Shown here piece by piece: positions 42,852 through 52,540 of a stretch of 62,190 bases of DNA (positions are counted from its first letter, which is position 1; every line of letters begins with the position of its first letter). The notes under the pieces are model-generated. The model worked only from the letters and a program-made list of their open reading frames with translations. It was not told where the DNA came from and did not search any database. Source of the DNA: Corynebacterium sp. HMSC078H07 (lineage in GTDB: Bacteria; Actinomycetota; Actinomycetes; Mycobacteriales; Mycobacteriaceae); contig NZ_KV810465.1 in NCBI RefSeq assembly GCF_001812805.1, positions 1 to 62,190 on the forward strand. The letters are read 5' to 3'. The position numbers and the translations under genes are program-made.

Positions 42852-44192
42852 ATGTCCATAAATGACGTTCAGGCCCCCTCCGCATCTGCCTCGAAGACGG
42901 GTTCACCCATCGGCATCGTGATCGTTGCCTCCCTCATGCTCTTCTCCATGTTCTTCGGAGCGGGCAACCTCATCTTCCCGCCGGAGGTCGGTGTCTCCTC
43001 CGGCACCAACTTCTGGCCGGCCACCTTGGGTTTCCTCGCCGCCGGTGTGGCCCTACCGGTCTTGGCCGTCATCGCGGTGGCCATCTCCGGCCAATCTGTG
43101 CGGGATATCGGAAACCACGGCGGCACGTTCTTCGGCGTGGCCTTCTCCGTCATCGCCTACTTGGCCATCGGCGCCTTCTACGCCTTGCCGCGTACCGGCG
43201 CAGTGTCCATGGAAACCGCGATTACCCCGCTGCTCGGCTGGGAGGGAACCTTTGCCAACGGCGCCTTCAACGTCGTCTTCTTCCTTATCGCATTGGCCCT
43301 GGCCTGGCGCCCCAATGACATCATCGACACCTTGGGCAAGTTCCTGACCCCGGCGTTGGTCATCCTGCTCGCCGCCCTCATTACCTTGGCCACACTGGCC
43401 AATCCCCGCGTGCCTGGCACCCCGACCGAGGAGTACGCCTCCGCGCCCTTCGTCACGGGCCTCTTCGAGGGCTACAACACCATGGACGCCATCGCGGGCC
43501 TGGCATTTTCCATCGTCATCGTGACCTCGTTGCGCTCCAAAGGTTTCTCCACCAACCGCGCGCTACTGCGCGGAACCATCACCTCCGCCGTCATCGCGGG
43601 CGCCCTGCTCGCCGCTATCTACCTGGGCCTGGCGTGGATTGGCCAAACCATGCCGAATGGTGCCTCCTATGATTCCGGCGCCGCCTTGCTTGCCGACGCC
43701 TCCAATCTCACCATGGGTAACGTCGGCCAGGCCGTCTTCTCCGCCATCGTCATCCTGGCGTGCATGACCACCGCCGTGGGCCTGATTTCCGCCACCTCAG
43801 AGTTCTTCGCCATGCTCGTGCCGAAAACCGTCTACCACTTCTGGGCTTGCCTCTTTACCGCCCTGTCCATCGCCTTCGCCTTCCAAGGTCTGGACACGGT
43901 GCTTGCCGTCGCGGTTCCCTTCATCGTGTTCTTGTACCCGCCGGCTATCTCCCTTATCGCACTGACGCTGCTGCAGCCGGTGGTCAAGCGCTGGGTCACC
44001 TTCTACTGGGCCTTCCGCTTGGCGCTCTGGGTCTCCGTGCTGTGGTCGGCCGCGACCTCCCTGGGCGCACCCTTGGACTTCTCTCCTGGCCAGGGCGTAG
44101 GCCTCGGCTGGGTTGTTCCCACTCTCCTCGCTTTCGTCGTTGGGGTTATCATCGATGTTGTATCTACAGGATCGAAAGAAAGAAGCGAGTAA
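42852..44192 (+). CDS. brnQ: Branched-chain amino acid uptake carrier
   Basis: The 446-residue carrier takes up Ile, Val and Leu with sodium. The LIVCS family start VASLMLFSMFFGAGNLIFPP is clear, with about 12 membrane helices. The start MSINDVQAP at 42852 compares well with C. glutamicum BrnQ; an ATG at 42831 is possible. The linked order aecD-brnQ-LLM oxidoreductase is conserved. Confidence 0.95.
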   Translation: MSINDVQAPSASASKTGSPIGIVIVASLMLFSMFFGAGNLIFPPEVGVSSGTNFWPATLGFLAAGVALPVLAVIAVAISGQSVRDIGNHGGTFFGVAFSVIAYLAIGAFYALPRTGAVSMETAITPLLGWEGTFANGAFNVVFFLIALALAWRPNDIIDTLGKFLTPALVILLAALITLATLANPRVPGTPTEEYASAPFVTGLFEGYNTMDAIAGLAFSIVIVTSLRSKGFSTNRALLRGTITSAVIAGALLAAIYLGLAWIGQTMPNGASYDSGAALLADASNLTMGNVGQAVFSAIVILACMTTAVGLISATSEFFAMLVPKTVYHFWACLFTALSIAFAFQGLDTVLAVAVPFIVFLYPPAISLIALTLLQPVVKRWVTFYWAFRLALWVSVLWSAATSLGAPLDFSPGQGVGLGWVVPTLLAFVVGVIIDVVSTGSKERSE

Positions 44193-44195
44193 CTC

Positions 44196-45176
44196 ATGAC
44201 GCAGCGCGCTGCCTTGTCCATCCTCGATTTCTGCACCATCTACGAGGGCGAATCAGCCTCCGAATCTATGGCTCGATCGGTCGAGCTGGCGCAGCGCGCA
44301 GAAGCTTTAGGGTTTAAGCGCATGTGGTACACCGAGCACCACAACATGCCCTCCATTACCTCCTCGTCCCCAGCGGTACTCATCGCTCACATTGGGGCTA
44401 AGACCGAACGCATCCGCCTAGGCTCCGGCGGCGTCATGCTGCCTAACCACGCCCCCTACGTCATTGCCGAGCAGTTCGGCACCTTGGCCGAGCTCTACCC
44501 CGACCGCATTGACTTAGGTCTGGGCCGCGCCCCGGGCACCGATATGCAGACCCTCGGCCGGGCACTGCGCCGCGATGGCCACGCCGCCGAGCGCTTCCCG
44601 GAGGACATCAAGGAGCTGCAAGGCTATCTCTCCGGTAAGTCCCTCATCCCAGGCGTTCAGGCCATCCCCGGCGCTGGCACCAACGTGCCTATCTACATCC
44701 TGGGTTCTTCTATGTTTGGCGCATCTCTGGCAGCCAAGTACGGCCTGCCTTATGCCTTTGCCTCACACTTTGCGCCGCAGCACCTTGAGTCCGCCACCTC
44801 CTACTACCGCGAGAACTACCAGCCTTCCGAAGCCTTCCCCGAGCCCTATGTGATCGCCGGCGTCAACGTCACCGCCGGTGAGAACGCCGAGGAGGAATTC
44901 GAGCGCGTCTGTTTCCGCCGTGTGAAGGCCTTTGTGGGCCGGGGCAAGCAGCTGAGCGACGCCCAAGTGGAACAGATCATCTCCACCGCACAAGGCCAGC
45001 AGATTCTCGACATGCTCAAATACTCCGCCGTGGGTACCGGCGAGCACGTGCGCGAGTATCTCACCCAGTTCCAAGAGCTAGCACATGCGGATGAACTCAT
45101 GATTTCGCTGCAGTCGACAGATCATGAGAAGGTGTTGGGTAACATGGAGACCCTGGCACACGCGTGGGAATTGTAG
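44196..45176 (+). CDS. Luciferase-like flavin-dependent oxidoreductase
   Basis: The 326-residue LLM-class monooxygenase has [66 protein letters not shown] (residues about 74-98) and [13 protein letters not shown]. It uses FMNH2 and oxygen; the substrate is unknown. It follows brnQ by 3 bases and completes that operon. Confidence 0.92.
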   Translation: MTQRAALSILDFCTIYEGESASESMARSVELAQRAEALGFKRMWYTEHHNMPSITSSSPAVLIAHIGAKTERIRLGSGGVMLPNHAPYVIAEQFGTLAELYPDRIDLGLGRAPGTDMQTLGRALRRDGHAAERFPEDIKELQGYLSGKSLIPGVQAIPGAGTNVPIYILGSSMFGASLAAKYGLPYAFASHFAPQHLESATSYYRENYQPSEAFPEPYVIAGVNVTAGENAEEEFERVCFRRVKAFVGRGKQLSDAQVEQIISTAQGQQILDMLKYSAVGTGEHVREYLTQFQELAHADELMISLQSTDHEKVLGNMETLAHAWEL

Positions 45177-45200
45177 GGTTTTCTCCATTTGACAAGACTT

Positions 45201-45216
45201 TTCACCTACGCGTGAA
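45201..45216. promoter_or_regulatory. Dyad upstream of the GntR gene
   Basis: TTCAC-CTACGC-GTGAA is a 5-bp dyad, 41 bases before the GntR start. TTGACA at 45189 and AT-rich TAATATTCT at 45218 lie around it; their spacing is not ideal for one promoter. It could be the autoregulatory operator. Confidence 0.4.
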
Positions 45217-45256
45217 TTAATATTCTTCTGCAATAGCAGCGTTAACAAAGAGGAGC

Positions 45257-46018
45257 ATGTCCGTGTCACTTCGCGGTTCCCAGCAGCACAGCAAGATTGC
45301 TGACTATCTGCGCGGGCTCATTCGCAGCAAGAAGCTCTCCCCGGGTGACTTTCTACCCAGCGAGGCCGAGCTGTGTGAGCAGTTCTCCTCCTCTCGCGGA
45401 CCCGTCCGCCAGGCCGTAGCTGCCCTGCGCTCCGAGGGCCTCATCTCCTCCGGCCGCGGCCGCCGCTCAGTGGTATTGGGCCGTTTTACCTCCGAGTCCT
45501 TCGACTCCATCTTCTCCGTAACGCACTGGCTGCGCGAGCGCGGCTTCGAGCCCGGCGCGAAAACCCTCTGGCTGGCACGCTGCCCCGCTACAGAGCAGGT
45601 GGCCAACTTCCTCCAGGTTGCCGCAGGTGACCCGGTCATCTTCGTGCACCGAGTGCGCAGTGCCAATGGCTTCCCGATCTGTATCGAGCGCATGTTCTTC
45701 CCACTCGACGTGGGCAGCCACATCCTCAACTTCGACGCTGACAACGGCTCTATCCACGATCACCTCGGCGCCCAGGGCGTGGAGTTCGACAATGTGAACC
45801 GCGAACTTTCCCTAGCCTCTGCGAGCGAGGAAGACGCCCGTTCCCTCAACATCGAGCCGGGAACCCCGCTGTGGCGTCTGCACCTGGACATCTCTGATCA
45901 CTCCGGCCACCCGGTGGAGTGCACCGAGATTCTCTACTTGGGAGATCGTCTCACGCTCGGCATGACGAGCGTGCGCGGCACCACCTCCCCGCTTGAGGTC
46001 AAGCTCTCCGAAGGATGA
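45257..46018 (+). CDS. GntR-family regulator with UTRA domain
   Basis: The 253-residue protein has the GntR winged helix (SKIADYLRGLIRSKKLSPGDFLPSEAELCEQF across residues 12-43; SRGPVRQAVAALRSEGLI), then a UTRA ligand-binding domain (ERMFFPLDVGSHIL, PLWRLHLDISDHSGHPVECTEILYLG). This HutC-type regulator most likely senses the substrate of the ABC importer that follows. Its stop overlaps the next start by 4 bases. RBS GAGGAG. Confidence 0.93.
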   Translation: MSVSLRGSQQHSKIADYLRGLIRSKKLSPGDFLPSEAELCEQFSSSRGPVRQAVAALRSEGLISSGRGRRSVVLGRFTSESFDSIFSVTHWLRERGFEPGAKTLWLARCPATEQVANFLQVAAGDPVIFVHRVRSANGFPICIERMFFPLDVGSHILNFDADNGSIHDHLGAQGVEFDNVNRELSLASASEEDARSLNIEPGTPLWRLHLDISDHSGHPVECTEILYLGDRLTLGMTSVRGTTSPLEVKLSEG

Positions 46019-47433
46019 GAACCCGACTGAGTGTGGTGGGGTTGATGGGGGTGGCGTCGATAAGCGCCTGCTCCGCCGGCTCCACCGCGATCGTGGATTC
46101 AGACTCCACGGCGCTGACCCTTGCCACCACCACGCCCGCTACCTCCCTGGACTTCACCACAGTGGGCGGCGCTGCTATCCCGGCCGCGCTCATGAGCAAC
46201 GTCTACGAGACCCTCGTGCGCATCTCTCCCGACGGCGACATCGAACCGGGCTTGGCCGAGTCCTGGGAGGCCGAGCCCACGCGCTACACCTTCCACCTGC
46301 GTGAGGCCGCTTTCTCCAACGGGGAGGCATTTACCGCGCACACCGCCGCGTGGTCCATCAACGCGGTTAAGACGGAGTGGACCAACGGCCTCAAAAAGCA
46401 GATGGACGTGGTGGAATCGGCCGAGGCTGTTGACGACCACACGCTCGTCGTTACCCTTTCCCGCCCTTCGGCCGGCTGGCTGTGGTCCATGGGCACCGCG
46501 ATTGGCGCCATGCGTACCCCTACCGACGCCGTGGGCACTGGTCCTTTCGCCGTGGCGGGATTCTCTCCCGGCGAATATATCGCTCTCGAAGCACGCGACG
46601 ACTACTGGGGAACCCCGGCTCACGAGGACATCACCATCCGCTACTTCCCCGATTCCCTCACCGCGGTTAACGCTCTGCGCTCCGGCGGGGTGGATGCGGT
46701 GTGGGGCGTGCAGAACCCCGAGCTGCTCGATACCCTCGAAGACTCCATTCACACTGCCGTCGGCACGACCAATGGCGAGGTGCTGCTGTCTATGAACAAC
46801 CAGTCTGCGCCTTTCGACGACCCCCTCGTGCGCCGCGCCGTGGCCTACGGCATAGACCGCCAGGCCGCCAACGACATCCTGTGGGAAGGCCGCGCCCGCG
46901 ATACTGGCGGTGCTCCGGTTCCGCCGAGTGACCCCTGGTTTAGCGGCAAGAACTACTACCCCTATGATCCCGCGCGCGCCCGTGCGCTTATGGAAGAAGC
47001 CGGCGCGGTAGGCACCTCACTGACGTTGACGGTACCCAGCCTGCCCTATGCGCAAACGCTGTCGGAGTTTTTGTACTCCCAGCTCACTGAGGTTGGCTTC
47101 GACGTCACGCTTGAGACCGCGGAGTTTCCCGCGGTGTGGCTGAGCCAAGTCATGGGCGCCAAGGACTATCAAATGTCCCTCGTCGCGCACGTCGAGCCGC
47201 GCGATATCCCCACCATCTTTGGCAACCCCGAGTACTACATTGGCTATGATTCCGAGCGCGCCCGCACTCTGCTGCAGCAGGACGATATGAGCGGTGCTGT
47301 AGACCAGATTATGGCCGATATGCCCGCCCTGACCTTGATGAATATGCCCAATATTGTGCTCTACCGCGAAGGCCTAAGCGGCCTTCAGCCCAATCAGATT
47401 ACGGACGCTATCGAATTACGAGGCGTGCGATGA
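46015..47433 (+). CDS. Peptide-type ABC substrate-binding lipoprotein
   Basis: The 472-residue SBP_bac_5 protein has a lipobox (ASISAC, Cys about residue 20), the family entry TTPATSLDFTTVGGAAIPA, NVYETLVRISPDGDIEPGLAESWE (residues 63-86), and YTFHLREAAFSNGEAFTA. It collects peptides, nickel or related ligands for the permeases that follow. The mature part is slightly short for the family (about 500). Confidence 0.92.
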   Translation: MRTRLSVVGLMGVASISACSAGSTAIVDSDSTALTLATTTPATSLDFTTVGGAAIPAALMSNVYETLVRISPDGDIEPGLAESWEAEPTRYTFHLREAAFSNGEAFTAHTAAWSINAVKTEWTNGLKKQMDVVESAEAVDDHTLVVTLSRPSAGWLWSMGTAIGAMRTPTDAVGTGPFAVAGFSPGEYIALEARDDYWGTPAHEDITIRYFPDSLTAVNALRSGGVDAVWGVQNPELLDTLEDSIHTAVGTTNGEVLLSMNNQSAPFDDPLVRRAVAYGIDRQAANDILWEGRARDTGGAPVPPSDPWFSGKNYYPYDPARARALMEEAGAVGTSLTLTVPSLPYAQTLSEFLYSQLTEVGFDVTLETAEFPAVWLSQVMGAKDYQMSLVAHVEPRDIPTIFGNPEYYIGYDSERARTLLQQDDMSGAVDQIMADMPALTLMNMPNIVLYREGLSGLQPNQITDAIELRGVR

Positions 47434-48335
47434 GGTTTCTGCGTTTTATCGGCACCCTCTTTGCAGCATCGGTCATCATCTTCCTGCTTATGCGAGCCGT
47501 GCCCGGCAACCCAGCGCGCGTAGCACTCGGCGTCAACGCCACCGACGAGGCCGTCGAGAAGCTCACGCACTCCATGGGCCTGGACCGCCCGCTTCTCGTG
47601 CAATACCTGGAGTGGATGAAGGGGCTCGTGACAGGCAACTTTGGCATCTCGTTGTCCTCCCAGCAGGACATCACCCCGCTCGTGCTCGACCGCGCCCAGG
47701 TCACGCTCTTGCTCATCGGCCTGGCCATCGCGCTGGCGCTGGCGGGCGCTATCCCTATGGGCATTCTGCTGGCCCGTTTTCGCCTGCCCGTGCTCAATGC
47801 GGCCACGCAGCTAGGCATCGCGGTACCGAGTTTCTTGGTCGGTATCTTGCTCGTCGCGGTGTTCTCCGTGCGCTTAGGGTGGCTGCCGGCAAACGGCTGG
47901 CAACTGCCGCGCGAGGGCCTAAGCCACCTTGTCCTGCCCGTCATTTCCCTCGCCTTGGTTCAGGGCGCAATGCTGACGCGCTACGTGCGCGCCACGCTCA
48001 TGGAGGAAATGGGCAAAGACTATATCCGCACCGCCCGCTCGCTCGGCGAGTCCCGCACCGAGGCACTCATCCGCCACGGCTTGCGCAATGCTGCCCTGCC
48101 CGTCCTCACGGTCACCGGAGTGCAGCTGAGCACGCTCGTGGTCGGCGCAGTGGTCATTGAAAACGTCTTCGTCATCCCCGGTTTGGGCTCCATGTTGCTC
48201 GACGCGGTCTCCTCCCGCGACCTCATCACCGTTCAAACTCTCATCATGGTCTTTGTCACCTTTACGCTCACCGTCAACCTGCTCACGGACTTGGCCTACC
48301 GCGTCATCGACCCGCGCTTGAAGGAGGCCCGATGA
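47430..48335 (+). CDS. Peptide-type ABC permease, DppB-like
   Basis: The 301-residue membrane protein has the N-terminal FLRFIGTLFAASVIIFLLMRAVPGNPAR, the BPD_transp EAA region (YIRTARSLGESRTEALIRHGLRNAALPVL, residues about 192-220), and six helices. It forms the pore with the next permease. Genes overlap by 4 bases. Confidence 0.94.
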   Translation: MRFLRFIGTLFAASVIIFLLMRAVPGNPARVALGVNATDEAVEKLTHSMGLDRPLLVQYLEWMKGLVTGNFGISLSSQQDITPLVLDRAQVTLLLIGLAIALALAGAIPMGILLARFRLPVLNAATQLGIAVPSFLVGILLVAVFSVRLGWLPANGWQLPREGLSHLVLPVISLALVQGAMLTRYVRATLMEEMGKDYIRTARSLGESRTEALIRHGLRNAALPVLTVTGVQLSTLVVGAVVIENVFVIPGLGSMLLDAVSSRDLITVQTLIMVFVTFTLTVNLLTDLAYRVIDPRLKEAR

Positions 48336-49090
48336 AACCCGGTTACCTCCTCGTTGGGCTTACCGTGGTCCTTGCACTGGTGTCTGTGGTGTGGACGCCT
48401 TATGACCCGAACCTCATCTCGCCCGACCGCCTGGCCTCGCCCAGCTTCGAGCACCTCATGGGCACTGACCGCTTCGGCCGCGATACCTTTTCCCGCATCC
48501 TCACCGGCGCGCAGGTAACACTTCTCGTTGGCGTGGTTGCGGTGGCCATCGCGGCGCTCATCGGCGTGCCCCTCGGCATCATCGCCGGGATGCGCGGCAG
48601 CACCGTCATCATGGCCGCCACCGACCTGCTGCTAGCTTTCCCAGCGTTGTTGCTGGCCATCGTCGCCGGCGCGGTATGGGGCTCATCGACGCTCACGGCC
48701 ACCATCGCCATCGGTATCGCCGGAATCCCCTCCTTCATCCGCGTCACGCGCTCCGGTACGCTCCAAATCATGACGCAGGACTACATCGCTGCCGCGCGCA
48801 TTTCCAAGGTCCCGCCGGCGCTCATCGCGTGGCGCCACGTCCTGCCCAACCTGGGCGGCATCATCGCCATTCAGGCCTCCGTCTACTTTGCGCTGGCCGT
48901 CCTCGCCGAGGCTGGCCTGTCCTACCTCGGCCTAGGCACTGCCCCTCCGACGGCCTCGTGGGGCCGCATGCTTCACGACGCCCAACCCCTCCTCGCTACC
49001 CACCCCCTCCAAGCTGTGTGGCCCGGGCTCGCCATCGCCGGCACCGTGCTGGGATTTAACCTCTTAGGACGCCATGCTGACCGTCACTGA
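48332..49090 (+). CDS. Peptide-type ABC permease, DppC-like
   Basis: The 252-residue permease shows the DppC pattern (HLMGTDRFGRDTFSRILTGAQ, QDYIAAARISKVPPALIAWRHVLPNLGG across residues 149-176, SYLGLGTAPPTASWGRMLHDA-type ending). It is shorter at the N-terminus than typical DppC (about 280). It overlaps the ATPase gene by 17 bases. Confidence 0.94.
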   Translation: MKPGYLLVGLTVVLALVSVVWTPYDPNLISPDRLASPSFEHLMGTDRFGRDTFSRILTGAQVTLLVGVVAVAIAALIGVPLGIIAGMRGSTVIMAATDLLLAFPALLLAIVAGAVWGSSTLTATIAIGIAGIPSFIRVTRSGTLQIMTQDYIAAARISKVPPALIAWRHVLPNLGGIIAIQASVYFALAVLAEAGLSYLGLGTAPPTASWGRMLHDAQPLLATHPLQAVWPGLAIAGTVLGFNLLGRHADRH

Positions 49091-50291
49091 CTTACACATC
49101 GGCCCCGTCGGCCCCATCAACTTTGAGATTGCTCCCGGCGAGCGCGTAGGCCTAGTTGGCGATTCCGGCAGCGGTAAATCGCTCACTGCCCTGGCCATCA
49201 TGGGGCTTCTCCCCGACAACCTTCAAGCCACCGGCTCCATCCGCTTTGAAGGCCGCGAGCTGCTTGGTATGCGCGACCGTGAACTGCGCAGGCTTCCCTT
49301 GGCCATGGTCTTTCAAGAGCCTATGACCGCCCTCGACCCGCTCATGAAGGTCGCCGAATACGGCCGCTTCCCGCACCAGCTCTCCGGCGGGCAGCGTCAG
49401 CGCGCGCTCATCCACATGGCCATGGCCCGCAAACCCAAGCTGCTCATCTGCGATGAGCCCACCACTGCCCTCGACCCCCTCACGCAAGCAGAAATCCTCG
49501 ACGAAATTTCCGCCGCCACCCAGGACGATACCGCGCTGCTCTTCATCAGCCACGACCACGCAGCCGTCGAGCGCATGTGTGACCGCGTCATCCACATCGG
49601 GGATATCACCACGCCTAACCTCAGCCTGCCGCCTACCCCCACTGTGGGCGAACCAGTCATCACTCTTAAGAACGTCACTAAGACTTACCGCGGGGTCACA
49701 GCCCTCGATGACGTGTCGCTTAAGGTGCGCGAAGGCGAGCGCCTCGGCATCATCGGCGGCTCCGGCTCCGGCAAGTCCACGCTGCTCAAGCTCCTCACCG
49801 GTCTCACCGAGCCCACCAGCGGCACCGTCACCGTCACCAAGCCCCTCCACATGGTCTTCCAGGATCCCAAAAGCTCACTCAACCCGCGGATGCCCGTGTG
49901 GAAAATTGTGGCCGAGGGCGGCGGTACGCGCGAGGAAGCCGAGCGCGTGCTTCACGACGTCGGCATCGAGCACATCGAGCGCTACCCCCACGACTTCTCC
50001 GGCGGTCAACGCCAACGTATCTCCATTGCCCGAGCCGTTGTGGGCAAACCCGATATTCTCCTCGCGGACGAAGCCGTCTCCGCCCTCGATGCCACCTCCC
50101 GCGCGCAGGTTCTTGAGCTGCTTCAGCGCGTGACGAAGGACATGACGCTGGTGTTTGTGTCGCATGACATGGACGTCGTGAAGCACTTGTGTCCCACCGT
50201 GGCCGTGCTGCAGGACGGCCGGATAGTGGATCGCGGCGAAACGGGTAAGGTGTTGTCCCGTTATGGAACATCCCCTGCCGCAACGCCCTAG
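49074..50291 (+). CDS. ABC ATPase with two fused nucleotide-binding domains, compact
   Basis: The 405-residue DppDF-type fusion has two sets of motifs. Set 1: GDSGSGKSLTALAIMG, VFQEPMTALDPL, QLSGGQRQRALIHMA, LLICDEPTTALDPLT. Set 2: GGSGSGKSTLLKLLTG, VFQDPKSSLNPR, DFSGGQRQRISIARAVV, ILLADEAVSALD. Only about 20 residues lie between Q-loop and signature in the first half (usually about 60), so its helical subdomain is nearly absent. Fused DppDF proteins are usually above 500 residues. Confidence 0.92.
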   Translation: MLTVTDLHIGPVGPINFEIAPGERVGLVGDSGSGKSLTALAIMGLLPDNLQATGSIRFEGRELLGMRDRELRRLPLAMVFQEPMTALDPLMKVAEYGRFPHQLSGGQRQRALIHMAMARKPKLLICDEPTTALDPLTQAEILDEISAATQDDTALLFISHDHAAVERMCDRVIHIGDITTPNLSLPPTPTVGEPVITLKNVTKTYRGVTALDDVSLKVREGERLGIIGGSGSGKSTLLKLLTGLTEPTSGTVTVTKPLHMVFQDPKSSLNPRMPVWKIVAEGGGTREEAERVLHDVGIEHIERYPHDFSGGQRQRISIARAVVGKPDILLADEAVSALDATSRAQVLELLQRVTKDMTLVFVSHDMDVVKHLCPTVAVLQDGRIVDRGETGKVLSRYGTSPAATP

Positions 50292-51891
50292 CGCCCTTCA
50301 GCTTTTTACCGCGTACAACTCCTCCGCGCGCCGCTGGCCCGGTGCCCTGCGCGCAGCTTTGGCCATCATCATTCCCGGCGCGGTCGCCATCCTCATCGGC
50401 CACCCCGATGCCGTACTTCTAGTCTCCGCCGGCGCGTTCTCTGTCATCTATGGCGAGGGGCACCCCTTCCGCACGCGGCGCCGCATTATCCTTACCGCCG
50501 GCGCGCTGCTCACGCTCGCGGCCACGGTCGGCTCCCTCATCGATGGCCTGGTCTTAACGGCGATCTTCACGGTGACGCTGGCGACGGTTGGCGCGTTCAT
50601 GCAGAATGCGCTGCGTCTGCCGCCGCCCGGCACGTTCTTCATGGTGATGGTGGCGGGCGGTTCGACCATGTTGCGCGGGATTTCGCCATGGGAGGTCGCC
50701 GGGTGGAGCCTGGCGGGTGTGGCCGCCGGCTATGTGCTGGGCATGTTGCCGCGATTCTGGGATCCGCACGGGCCGGAAACGCGCGCGGTGGCGGCGTTGG
50801 AAAAGGCCGCGGATGCCTTCGAAGGGGCCTCGGATATCTTGGCCAAGCACCACCAGGCGCAGTCGGCTTTGTCCACCGCGTGGCAAGCGCTTTCCGACGC
50901 CGGCATCATCCGCGGCGGCCGCATCCGCCGCCCCGATCAGGCCTCACTGGTGCATCGCACTTTGGCCGCGCAGCAGCGCATCGTGGCCCATCACCAGCAG
51001 GTAGGAGGCAACTCGGATGACCTGTCGGATGCGCCTACCTATGTTGACCCCAACCGCACCACGATTCCGCACACGAAACCTACGATGCGCTATCGCATTT
51101 ATCGGGCGGCCGTGGGCAATTCCCATGCGGTGGTCACGGCAGAAAAGATTGCGCTGGGTGGTCTGGCTACGGCTTTCATTGGCTTGGCACTGGGGCTCAG
51201 CCGCCCAGACTGGGGCGCGGTGTCGGTACTGTTGCTTCTGCAGTGGGGACCAGATCGGGTGCCGGGCACGATTCGAGGCGTGCAACGCATGTTGGGCTCG
51301 GTTTTAGGCGTGTGCGTCTTTGCACTCATCGCCTGGTTTAGTCCGCATGGCTGGGCGCTACTGTTGGCGTTGGCTGCGTGCCAGTTCTGCGCAGAGATTC
51401 TCGTGGTGAAGAACTACGCGCTGTGTGTTATTTTCTCTACTCCTTTGGCGCTGCTGATGGGCAACTCACAAGGGCATCTAGCACACACGATTGGCCAGCG
51501 TATGGCGGAGATTGGATTGTCGGTAGTGGTGGCCATGGTGGTGCTGTGGTTGTGGAAGCCGCATGCGCAGGTGACCAATCATTACCGCCTGCAAACGCGC
51601 TGCCTCGAGGCCATGGCGGCTCTGCTTGGCGCGCTGCTCATCAAGACTCCTGAGGAAGCACTGGCACAGCGCCGCGACCTGCATTACGAGTTGCTGTCGG
51701 AGCGCCGCAGTATCCAATCCCTCGCCGCCAACGACTCCACCATCGATCCCTTCTGGCAGCGCCACACTGCCCTGCAAACAGCCGGCTATTTTCTGCTGGA
51801 TTTCTGCGTGGTCAACCCGCTCTCACAGCCCAGCCGGGCAGAGCTCAACACGCTTATTGAAAAGGTTACCGAAGCGGAAACTCGTCAATGA
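50263..51891 (+). CDS. FUSC-family membrane protein (aromatic acid exporter type)
   Basis: The 542-residue protein has two blocks of membrane helices (about 25-155 and 295-430) separated by a soluble region, the FUSC (fusaric acid resistance) design. Visible segments include AALAIIIPGAVAILIG, GGLATAFIGLALGLSRPDWGAVSVLLLLQWGPDR (residues about 302-335) and IAWFSPHGWALLLALAACQFCAEILVV. It overlaps the ATPase gene by 29 bases and may be cotranscribed with the importer. Its substrate is unknown. Confidence 0.88.
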   Translation: MEHPLPQRPSALQLFTAYNSSARRWPGALRAALAIIIPGAVAILIGHPDAVLLVSAGAFSVIYGEGHPFRTRRRIILTAGALLTLAATVGSLIDGLVLTAIFTVTLATVGAFMQNALRLPPPGTFFMVMVAGGSTMLRGISPWEVAGWSLAGVAAGYVLGMLPRFWDPHGPETRAVAALEKAADAFEGASDILAKHHQAQSALSTAWQALSDAGIIRGGRIRRPDQASLVHRTLAAQQRIVAHHQQVGGNSDDLSDAPTYVDPNRTTIPHTKPTMRYRIYRAAVGNSHAVVTAEKIALGGLATAFIGLALGLSRPDWGAVSVLLLLQWGPDRVPGTIRGVQRMLGSVLGVCVFALIAWFSPHGWALLLALAACQFCAEILVVKNYALCVIFSTPLALLMGNSQGHLAHTIGQRMAEIGLSVVVAMVVLWLWKPHAQVTNHYRLQTRCLEAMAALLGALLIKTPEEALAQRRDLHYELLSERRSIQSLAANDSTIDPFWQRHTALQTAGYFLLDFCVVNPLSQPSRAELNTLIEKVTEAETRQ

Positions 51892-52357
51892 CCTCATAGC
51901 GCGGCCCGCCCCCGCGGCCTTCCCCGAGGAAAGACTGCACCAAACTTATCTCGCTCACCACAAATTCTGGGCCGCGATACACGCTGAGTGCATGGACTGC
52001 ATCGGGGATAAGCCACGGGTCGCGCGTGCGGCGCGCCTCGCGGGCCAAGGTGAGATGCGGGCGGGATGGCTCGAGCATGAGGTGTTTGATGCGGCCTTGC
52101 ACACCGGTCCACAGCACGTGTTTGTCGAAGGACCCCGCCCCGCTTAGGTTCAGCGTCACCGGCGAGCCCTCGATACCGCGAAGCATCTCGCGGACCTCGG
52201 CGGCGTCGTTGGGCTGCTCCCCGAAGAAATCCAAGGTGATGTGCCAATTGTCCGGATCGACCCAGCGCAGCCCATTGTCCTTCAGCGGGCGCACCGCCCG
52301 CACGAGATGTTCACACGCTTCGGGGGAGGGAAAGAGTGCGCTGAACAGGCGGATCAT
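51866..52357 (-). CDS. thpR: RNA 2',3'-cyclic phosphodiesterase (2H family)
   Basis: The 163-residue 2H phosphoesterase has the two catalytic motifs HITLDFFG and HLTLAREA, together with the opening RLFSALFPSPEACEHLVRAV. The family cleaves 2',3'-cyclic phosphates in RNA. Its end overlaps the FUSC gene by 26 bases (convergent). Upstream an ATGA overlap links it to a short leftward frame. Confidence 0.92.
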   Translation of the reverse strand: MIRLFSALFPSPEACEHLVRAVRPLKDNGLRWVDPDNWHITLDFFGEQPNDAAEVREMLRGIEGSPVTLNLSGAGSFDKHVLWTGVQGRIKHLMLEPSRPHLTLAREARRTRDPWLIPDAVHALSVYRGPEFVVSEISLVQSFLGEGRGGGPRYEVIDEFPLR

Positions 52358-52467
52358 TTCACCGTCAACAGGAGTTTCGGATCTAATACGTGCTCTTCAA
52401 TGCGCTCGAAGACGGCAAAGGCCTCCTCCAGCTCGCGGACATTCTCATCAAAATTAGGCAGCGGCAT
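52354..52467 (-). pseudogene. Short frame before thpR, probable gene remnant
   Basis: From ATG 52467 a 37-residue frame (MPLPNFDENVRELEEAFAVF and on) ends in TGA overlapping the thpR ATG. The same frame continues upstream with protein-like content (GTYFCVDWNA) for 12 codons until a TAG. The ATGA coupling and codon use suggest the 3' part of a former gene or a very small protein. Family unknown. Confidence 0.35.
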
Positions 52468-52540
52468 GGCATTCCAATCGACGCAGAAATAAGTGCCCTT
52501 ATCCTAACTCACAGCGCTGTCATTTCGCTCATCTGCGGCA

